Shown here piece by piece: positions 8,379 to 15,538 of a stretch of DNA of 21,452 nt (position 1 is its first letter; every line of letters begins with the position of its first letter). This DNA is from JBDHTS01 sp044220535 (lineage in GTDB: Bacteria; Pseudomonadota; Alphaproteobacteria; Micavibrionales; Micavibrionaceae): the NCBI GenBank assembly GCA_044220535.1, contig JBGAQU010000041.1, positions 1 through 21,452 of the forward strand, read 5' to 3'. A model generated the notes under the pieces. That model was not told where the DNA came from and searched no databases. It saw only the letters and a program-made list of their open reading frames with translations. Both the position numbers and the translations under genes were made by a program.

Positions 8379-11168
8379 ATGAAAATAACAACGAGAAAAG
8401 TTCTGGCCTATACACTGATGCCGCAGATGCTTCCGCGGCTTGGGCAGCTTTTTTCCGGTTTTGGTTTTGTTGCTTTTTTCCTGGCCCAGATTTACAGGAC
8501 GGCCGGGCTTCTGCCTTCAGGCCATCCTTACCTGCTGGCGTCAAATAACGGGCGGTACGGCATTAAGCATGTGATTGCCGAGGCAGGCATCCTGCTAAAA
8601 AATAAAAACGCTTCGATTGACCAGTATATCGTTTACTGGCTCTTGATGTCTGGATTCGTGATATTGCTTGCACAGGTCGCGTTGCTGGGGATCGTTATTT
8701 TTATCAATCCCGCCCATGCAGGACCGTTCGGCCCGGCCACGAATTTCTTTATAACGATTAACTATCAGCAGGATCTGGCGTTTGTATTGCTGGATCGCGT
8801 TTTCGGCGTGCCGAATCTTTTCAATTCCTGTGTCACGACCAATGATATTTGCAACGGTTCCGTCTTAAGGCCCGGGTCGCACTATACGGGATCCAATACG
8901 CATGCATTGACCGAAGCCGGCGGCGGGTTCCCCTATCCTTATCACCTTGCCCTGCACAGCGCGTTCGAATTGTACAGTGTCGCCCTTCTGGTGATTGCTG
9001 CGTTGATCCTGGCCTATTTTATTTTTGCCGTGGTGGCGGAGACAGCCGAGACCGGCACGCCGTTTGGGCGCCGGTTTAACAAGGTCTGGGCGCCGATACG
9101 CCTTGTTCTGGCGCTTGGCCTGCTGATCCCGATCGCCAATGGCCTGAATGCCGCGCAATATATTACTTTGTACGCGGCAAAATTCGGTTCAGGTTTTGCC
9201 ACCAATGGCTGGAATATGTTTGCCAATGAGACCATCGTCGGCGGCGGCACGCTTCTGGGCCAGCCCGAGGCCCTGGTTGCCATCGCGAAGGCTCCCCCGA
9301 TTAATACGCTCCTCAGTTTTTTTGCGCTTGTTTCCACCTGCAAGCAAGCCTACGAAAATATAAGCGCGCAGCGCGGCGATGTGCCGACCATCCAAATTCA
9401 CCCCTATCTGATCAATCCGGCAGAGCAGCCAGCCAGGCCGCGGGTCAATCTTGATACGGCCGGATTCAATTTTGCACAGGCGGTTGATTATTACCATCAC
9501 GGCAACATTATCGTTCGTTTCGGCGCTTATGCCACAAGAGGAGCTGGCCCCCGGGCGCCAGCCGTCCCTGTGTATGCCGACGCCACCGCCAATGTTGAGC
9601 CTTTATGCGGGGAAGTCGTCCTGCCCATTACCAATGCGGATGCCACAGAAACGCCCGGCGCATGGTATGCACTGAAGGAATATTACGAGATCATTCTGGG
9701 TGAATTATGGGCGACTGCGGCAGGCGCAAGAGATTTGGCGGATCCGATCTATCGCACAGGAAGCGCAATTGTTGCCCGCGATATCGCGGGCGTTCCAGCC
9801 ATGGCCAGGCCGGATTTGCCGATTACGGCGGACATGGTCGCGCGGCGCACCGATTTTGTGGATGCCACCGCTGCCATTGTTGATGAAGCAACCACACGCC
9901 AGGCTGCCAGCCCCATCCTGCTCGACAGCCTGAATGAATATGGCTGGGCGGGCGCAGGCATCTGGTACAACCGCGTGGCCCAGGTGAACGGATCCTTGAT
10001 ATCATCTGTTTACAATCTGCCGACTGTGACGCATATGCCGAAAATCATGGAAGAAATTTCCAAGGCGCATGAAAAGAGTGACCAGGACATCGTCGGCAGC
10101 AAAAGATTCCAGCCCTATCTTTCCAATGGCGAAGAATTCAGGCCAGGCAATGCCTATGACCAGCAAATCGGCGTGGCCCTGGCGCACGCATATGATCATT
10201 GGTTTGATAATTTTGCCGAACAAAGCGTCAGCGGCAATATTTTCATGGATACGATCAACGCTATTTTTGGAACGGCAAGCCTGTTCAGCATGCGTGAAAA
10301 CGCTGACGCGGGCATCCATCCCCTGGCGCAGCTGATCGGTCTGGGGCGCACCGTGCTGGAAAGTTCCATCCGTAACCTGGGCGCGGCGGCCGTCACGGGG
10401 ATTGGCGGCGGTGTTATCAACATTCTGCAGCCCCATCTTGCGGGTACGGTCGCAATGGCCATCTCCAGCTTCCTGTTCTCAATCTCCTTGACAGGGCTGG
10501 CGATCGGATTTGTTTTATATTACATCGTGCCTTTTCTGCCTTTTGTGTATTTCTTCTTTGCGGTCGGCGGCTGGGTGAAGGGTATTTTCGAAGCCATGGT
10601 CGGGATGCCGCTCTGGGCGCTGGCGCATTTGCGTATCGATGGCAACGGCCTGCCCGGCGATGCCGCCATGGGCGGGTATTGGCTGATCCTGGAAATATTC
10701 TTAAGACCCATTCTGATTATTTTCGGCATGCTTGGCGGTATTGCGATCTTTACAGCGCAGGCGTCCATTCTGAACGAAACGTGGAGCCTTGTAACATCCA
10801 ACGTGACCGGCTTTGATGTCGCAGGCGCGCCTGCCGGCGACGTTACAGGGGCCGTTGCTTATTTGCGCAATGCCATAGACAAGCTGTTTTTTACCGTCAT
10901 GTACGCCATCATCGTATATATGCTGGCCATGGCCAGTTTCAAAATGGTCGATCTGGTGCCGAACTTCATCCTGCGCTGGATGGGCGCGGGCGTGCAGAGC
11001 TTTGGGGAGCAGAGCGGCGATCCCGCAGAACATCTGGTGCGCAATACATTCATCGGCACCAATCAGATCACCAACCAGTTGAAAGGCGCGTTGACGCAAG
11101 GCGCAAGCGGAGTACAGAAGATAGGTCAGTCTGCCGCCGGTGCAGCCAAAGGCGTTTTTAGTAAGTAG
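8379..11168 (+). CDS. DotA/TraY-family polytopic membrane protein, paralogue 2
   Basis: This 929-residue paralogue begins 5 bases after paralogue 1, so co-translation in one operon is likely; AAGGG within the end of the previous gene may serve as its ribosome binding site. It is colinear with paralogue 1: HPYL-x6-GRYGI (49-62), a first strong helix ending AHA-GP (114), FGRRFNKVWAPIRLVLALGL (229-248), LNAAQYITLYAAKFGSGFAT, AGIWYNRVAQVNGSL, and the C-terminal FLPFVYFFFAVGGW followed by PLWALAHLRIDGNGLPG. The shared middle-domain cysteines are Cys321 and Cys410 (EPLCGE). A first-loop pair, Cys151 and Cys158, is absent from paralogue 1 and present in paralogue 3. The first loop is also enlarged by a Gly/Ser/Thr-rich insert (about 160-188). 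It is intact with no frameshift. It is predicted as an inner-membrane component of an undefined transport apparatus; the assignment rests on recognised motifs, not on a search. Confidence 0.85.
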   Translation: MKITTRKVLAYTLMPQMLPRLGQLFSGFGFVAFFLAQIYRTAGLLPSGHPYLLASNNGRYGIKHVIAEAGILLKNKNASIDQYIVYWLLMSGFVILLAQVALLGIVIFINPAHAGPFGPATNFFITINYQQDLAFVLLDRVFGVPNLFNSCVTTNDICNGSVLRPGSHYTGSNTHALTEAGGGFPYPYHLALHSAFELYSVALLVIAALILAYFIFAVVAETAETGTPFGRRFNKVWAPIRLVLALGLLIPIANGLNAAQYITLYAAKFGSGFATNGWNMFANETIVGGGTLLGQPEALVAIAKAPPINTLLSFFALVSTCKQAYENISAQRGDVPTIQIHPYLINPAEQPARPRVNLDTAGFNFAQAVDYYHHGNIIVRFGAYATRGAGPRAPAVPVYADATANVEPLCGEVVLPITNADATETPGAWYALKEYYEIILGELWATAAGARDLADPIYRTGSAIVARDIAGVPAMARPDLPITADMVARRTDFVDATAAIVDEATTRQAASPILLDSLNEYGWAGAGIWYNRVAQVNGSLISSVYNLPTVTHMPKIMEEISKAHEKSDQDIVGSKRFQPYLSNGEEFRPGNAYDQQIGVALAHAYDHWFDNFAEQSVSGNIFMDTINAIFGTASLFSMRENADAGIHPLAQLIGLGRTVLESSIRNLGAAAVTGIGGGVINILQPHLAGTVAMAISSFLFSISLTGLAIGFVLYYIVPFLPFVYFFFAVGGWVKGIFEAMVGMPLWALAHLRIDGNGLPGDAAMGGYWLILEIFLRPILIIFGMLGGIAIFTAQASILNETWSLVTSNVTGFDVAGAPAGDVTGAVAYLRNAIDKLFFTVMYAIIVYMLAMASFKMVDLVPNFILRWMGAGVQSFGEQSGDPAEHLVRNTFIGTNQITNQLKGALTQGASGVQKIGQSAAGAAKGVFSK

Positions 11169-11182
11169 GATGATGAATCTGA

Positions 11183-13811
11183 ATGAGCGTGACCTCGTCA
11201 TTTTTAAAACTGACTTTACTTCCGGGCATCACGCCCCGGGTTGGAAGGCTTTTTTTTTCCGGATTCGATCACATAGCCTTGTTCATCGCCCAGGTTTATG
11301 TCTGCCTTAAAATACTGCCAAAAAACCATCCTTACCTGAACCCTGTCAATCATGGCCGCTATGGCATATTGAATGTGATGCGGGAAGCGAAAACGCATAT
11401 CGTTTTTGACCGAAATCATATGGATCAGGTGGTGCTCTATTATACGATTATGCTCGGTTTTCTGATCCTGCTCGGCCAATTCATTATGATCATCGCCGCG
11501 ATCGGTATTCATACGGCACAGGCCGTTCCGCTTCCCAATACATTTGCAGGGTTTTTTGTAACCGTAAATAACAAGACGGATATTGCCTTCAATATGATGG
11601 ATCTTGTGTTCGGATTCCCGGGCATGTTCGATTCTTGCTCTATGGCGGCAGGGCCTGGATGCGCCACCTGGCGGACCGTAGGAATGACCCCTTTTCATAC
11701 GGCCCTGCATACATTGTTTGAATTTTACAATGTCGGCCTGCTGGTGGTCGCCATTATTGTTTTTCTTTACCTTGTGGTAACGGTGATTGCCGAAACAGCT
11801 GAATCAGGTGAGCCATTTGGCCAGCGTTTCAATTCGGCCTGGGTTCCCTTGCGGCTGATTTTCGCCGTTGGCATGCTGTGCCCGCTGACCTTCGGCATGA
11901 ACGGCGCACAGATTGCCACCATGCATGTCGCGAAACTGGGGTCCAGCGTTGCGACAAACGGCTGGCTCTATTTTTTAAATTCCCTTGGCGTGGATACGCC
12001 GCTTGGACGCAAGGATAGCCTAGTCGTTGTGCCAGAGCCGCCGTCATTGAACGGGCTTGTTGAATTTCTATTCGTAACCCGTGCCTGCGCCCATTACCAA
12101 ACGATTATGTACGGCAGAACTATTAATGCGTATATGGTGGATGGCAACCGCGCGCAAGTTTATATGACGTATGGCGGCGCTTTTACGACAGATTTTGATG
12201 GGGCGCGGGCGTTTAGCAACAATCAGGATATTATCATTCGTTTCGGGGAGCAGTCGCCTGACTATTCAACAGAAAAGGGCAACGTCAAACCGATATGCGG
12301 CGAGATGCGAGATGGTTTTTCCTGTAACCGATGTAACCCTGCCCGGCCCGCTGGATATAGAACGCAATAATTTTATGCTGATCTGGCAGTTATGGACCGA
12401 TCCGGCGAATGATCAGACGGCCTTGAATATAGCGCGGCGCTGGATTGCCAATGAAACGAGAAACCCGAATATGGACATACCGGCGGGCGGGGGAACAATT
12501 CCCGACTACGTCGAAGAAACCTTCAATTTCTTTAACACCAATACCGCAGCGCAAATACCCGCATCCAGGGCCGCGCAGATAGGGTCACCGGAATGGGACA
12601 GAAGGTTTGCGGAACTGGGGTGGGCAGGCGCCGCCATCTGGTATAACAAACTTGCGGAATTAAACGGAAGTTTTGTGACGGCCGTGCACAACATGCCGCG
12701 CGCAGCGAGATATCCTGAAGCCATGGAAGCCGTAGCGGAACAAAAGCGCGCAACGGATCAGCAGATCGATCCTGTCGACCGTTTCAAGCCGATCCGTGCA
12801 AACGGCGAAGCTATCGATCCCGACAACACGGACAATATTTACGAACAAATGGCGCTATACCAGGCGCAGCAAATGTGGCAGACCGGATATCAACAGCCGC
12901 AAAATATAAGCTTTCTGGATACGATCCAGGCCATTTTTGGCCTGCAAGATTTGTTTAACATGCGCAACAATGTGCGCGCCGGCGTCAATCCGCTGGCGCT
13001 TTTAACCGGGCTTGGCCGGGGACTGATTGAAAGTTCGATCCGAAATGTCGGGTATTCTTTTGGCGGGGGCGTCATGGGCGGCCTTGCCAACCTGATTGGT
13101 CTTGCGCCGCTGACCACGCTTGGCATTGGCGTTGCCAAATTCACGGTTCAGGTATCGCTGATCGCGATCCTGATCGGGGTCATCCTGTTTTATGTGATCC
13201 CGTTCCTTCCCTTTCTTTATTTCCTGTTTTCCGCGGGCACATGGATCAAATCATTGTTCCAGGCGCTGGTGGCCATGCCGCTCTGGGCATTGGCGCATAT
13301 GAGTATCGATGGGGAAGGTTTGCCCGGACGATATGCGATGAACGGATATTTCCTGTTGCTGGAAGTTTTCATACGGCCGATCCTGATGGTTGCCGGCCTT
13401 CTGGGCGGGCTATTAATTTTCGGGGCGCAGGCGTTTATCCTTGATGAAGTATGGGATACGGTCACCACCAATTTGACAGGCGTGAATTATGCCGACATCG
13501 CACCGGATGCCGCTGTGGGCACGACCACTGGCACAGGGGTCGGCACGATTGCAGGCATTAGCGACACATTGAGCCATTTCTTTTTCACGATCATGTACAC
13601 CATCGTCCTGTATATGATGGCGCTGTCCAGTTTTAAAATGGCCGATGCTGTGCCGGATAATATCATTCGCTGGCTGGGTGCAGGCCTCGACAGTTTTGGC
13701 CAGTTCGATCCAAACCCTGCAGAAAATGTAGTGGGTCGTATCACCGCCACTGCCAACTTTGTTACCAGCGCGACCAATCCGGTATCGCAGCTTCTTCTAA
13801 GAAACCAATGA
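11183..13811 (+). pseudogene. DotA/TraY-family paralogue 3, interrupted by a 7-bp tandem duplication
   Basis: It begins 14 bases after paralogue 2 with AGGA 12 bases before the ATG. The first frame runs to 12370 and encodes the N-terminal module (HPYL-x6-GRYGI, 49-62), the first strong helix ending AQA-VP (114), the FGQRFNSAWVPLRLIFAVGM block and the VKPICGEM middle motif. It then turns into a Cys/Arg-rich tail. The remainder continues in the +1 frame as VFPVTDVTLPGPLDIERNNF through GAAIWYNKLAELNGSF, FLPFLYFLFSAGTW and PLWALAHMSIDGEGLPG to 13811. The break coincides with GCGAGAT repeated twice (12300-12313). Deleting one copy restores one 873-residue frame that reads ICGEMVFPVTD, matching the other paralogues. 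As written it is non-functional or yields a 395-residue fragment lacking the C-terminal membrane core. Cys152 and Cys160 form the first-loop pair. Confidence 0.85.
12300..12313 (+). repeat. Exact 7-bp tandem duplication causing the frameshift in paralogue 3
   Basis: GCGAGAT occurs twice in a row (12300-12306 and 12307-12313). Seven bases shift the frame by one. The total gene length minus 7 is an exact multiple of three, and the single-copy reading restores the conserved CGE motif and what follows it. Confidence 0.9.
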
Positions 13812-13824
13812 TTTTTAATTGGCT

Positions 13825-15051
13825 ATGAAAGATAATTCCTTATCAAATGGCCGTCTCAGTCAATTTTCCCTTTTCGAAGGGGATATTGTGAACCGGGCGT
13901 TTGGCGCACTGGGTCTTGGCGGGCGCAAGCCGCTGGACCTGATCGGCCGCATGCTGGTGGTGATCGGGATTACCTGGGCGCCTATTGCGCTGATGTCCCT
14001 GTTCGTGGTGCTGCCGTCCGATGCGCAGCCGGCGCAAAGGTTCTTTTACGATTTTGCAGCCTATGCCCAGTTTTTCGTCGGCATCCCATTGTTTATTATC
14101 GCCGAGCGCATACTGTCCGAAAATATCCAGGAGGCGGCGCGGGATTTCCATGCCAGCGGGGTGATCGCGGCGGAAGATCGCCCTGCGCTGGATGTGATCG
14201 AACACGAGGTCAGCGCCGCCTCGCGCAAGCGTCTGCCGGATTTGATCTGTCTTGCCGTGGCGTTCGTGCTGGCGCTGATGACGATCGGGCCGGAACTGTT
14301 CTGGCATGACAGCCATATGGTGACGTGGCACAGTGTTCATACACCGCACGGCATGCGCCTGACGCCTGCCGGGGCATGGGAAATGCTGGTGGCGTTGCCG
14401 ATCCAGATTTACTGGTGGGTCAGGTGGATCTGGAAGATCGGCCTGTGGTACTGGTATCTGAGCCGCGTTTCAAAGTTCCGACTGGTACTGGTGGCGTCGC
14501 ATCCGGACCACACGGGCGGGATCGGTTTTTTGAGCGAAGTGCAGGCGAAATTCGCAATCATTATCCTGGCCTTTGCCTTCAGCAATATCGTTTCGACGAT
14601 TGGCTATAAAATCGCTGTGGAGCATGCGCCGATCGATCTGCCGCCTGTCTGGGGGCCGGTGGTCGGGTTTGCCATTGGCGCGCCGCTGCTGTTCCTTTCG
14701 CCGCTGCTTTTATTCACGCGGCAACTGGCCCGTACCAAAAAGCGGGCACTGGGACAATTCCGGGATAAGGCAATGGCGGCCGCGCTGCGCGCGGAACAGC
14801 AATGGCTGACCACGCCCGCGAGCGAGGAGACGGAAGCCAGCGCTCGTGCGGAGTTGGCACAGGTCAATCTGATGACCAGTTTTTATGACCGTATTCACGG
14901 TATGCGCGTGGTGCCGTTCGATCTGCGCTCGGCGGGGCAGCTGATCGGTTCGGCGGTCGGCCCGATGATACCGCTTCTGCCTTATTTCGTGAAACTGCCA
15001 GAACCATGGCAGGAGATTCTTGAGGCTATGACGAAGTGGTTGCCGCATTAA
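13825..15051 (+). CDS. Six-helix membrane protein of unknown function, last gene of the DotA-like cluster
   Basis: 408 residues with six clear membrane segments, near 38-62, 78-95, 137-155, 186-212 (Trp/Tyr-rich, WWVRWIWKIGLWYWYL), 243-261 and 276-297. Between segments 4 and 5 is a conserved-looking loop VASHPDHTGGIGFL (223-236). A cytoplasm-like amphipathic stretch after segment 6 (about 300-350) is rich in Ala, Arg, Glu and Gln. I remember HPDxxGGxGFL-type loops in uncharacterised proteobacterial membrane proteins but cannot name a family or activity. The gene starts 13 bases after paralogue 3 in the same direction, so it probably shares the transcript. The ATG at 13825 was preferred over a TTG two codons upstream, though neither has a good ribosome binding site. 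Its stop overlaps the convergent gene's stop by two bases. Base composition looks more GC-rich than the DotA-like genes, so the link may be positional only. Confidence 0.8.
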   Translation: MKDNSLSNGRLSQFSLFEGDIVNRAFGALGLGGRKPLDLIGRMLVVIGITWAPIALMSLFVVLPSDAQPAQRFFYDFAAYAQFFVGIPLFIIAERILSENIQEAARDFHASGVIAAEDRPALDVIEHEVSAASRKRLPDLICLAVAFVLALMTIGPELFWHDSHMVTWHSVHTPHGMRLTPAGAWEMLVALPIQIYWWVRWIWKIGLWYWYLSRVSKFRLVLVASHPDHTGGIGFLSEVQAKFAIIILAFAFSNIVSTIGYKIAVEHAPIDLPPVWGPVVGFAIGAPLLFLSPLLLFTRQLARTKKRALGQFRDKAMAAALRAEQQWLTTPASEETEASARAELAQVNLMTSFYDRIHGMRVVPFDLRSAGQLIGSAVGPMIPLLPYFVKLPEPWQEILEAMTKWLPH

Positions 15052-15536
15052 GATGGCAGGCTGACGCGGCGCTTTATTTCTTCCAGAAATTCGTCAAACT
15101 CCGTGCGTTTTTTAAATCCGGCGGAGGTGATGTTGTGTTGTTTGCCGCCCTGGTGAATGGTCACGACGCGCACGCTCCGCATAGATGACAGAGTCATGTT
15201 GTTGATTTCGCTGTAAAGGATGGATACGCGGTTTTGTCCTTTGGGGAAGCTGATGCCGCGCTCACTCAGGCGCAATTCGGGGACGACCAGAAAAGAGATG
15301 ATAAAAGCATATCCGCACAAAAGGGCGATGCAAAGCGACCCTGCGGCCAGCATCCAGTACAGCACCGTGGCCTGCCCGGCATTCAGCGGCAGGATGTGGT
15401 TGATGACCAGCCCGCCATGGGGCGACATGGCTTTACGGGCAAGGAAATGAGCGGCGCCGACAAGGCAGACAAAGCTTGCGAAGGTGACGGTTTTTGAGAT
15501 TCTGTAGATATAGACTTTATCCGAAACGGGGGCCAT
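15048..15536 (-). CDS. Small two-helix membrane protein of unknown function, downstream of ftsK
   Basis: 162 residues. Two hydrophobic segments (about 14-34 and 56-85) lead into a soluble C-terminal half with beta-strand-rich, PH-like character: ELRLSERGISFP (87-98), RVSILYSEINNMTLSS, VRVVTIHQGGKQHNITSAG, then a charged helix EFDEFLEEIKRR. This layout, two helices plus a bacterial-PH-like domain, is common in uncharacterised membrane proteins; no specific family is claimed. The start lies 2 bases after the ftsK stop with no strong ribosome binding site (a weak CGGA inside the ftsK end), so translation is probably coupled to ftsK. Its TAA overlaps the TAA of the convergent 408-residue gene. 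In many alphaproteobacteria lolA follows ftsK; here it does not. Confidence 0.75.
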   Translation of the reverse strand: MAPVSDKVYIYRISKTVTFASFVCLVGAAHFLARKAMSPHGGLVINHILPLNAGQATVLYWMLAAGSLCIALLCGYAFIISFLVVPELRLSERGISFPKGQNRVSILYSEINNMTLSSMRSVRVVTIHQGGKQHNITSAGFKKRTEFDEFLEEIKRRVSLPS

Positions 15537-15538
15537 GA

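Noticed and set aside
12171..13811. Treating the second half of DotA-like paralogue 3 as an independent 546-residue gene
   Set aside because: Its apparent N-terminus is out-of-frame sequence of the upstream half. True homology starts at the 7-bp duplication, and no start signal exists there.
13819..13824. TTG start two codons upstream for the 408-residue membrane protein
   Set aside because: ATG follows immediately in frame, and TTG has no better ribosome binding site. The difference is only two residues.
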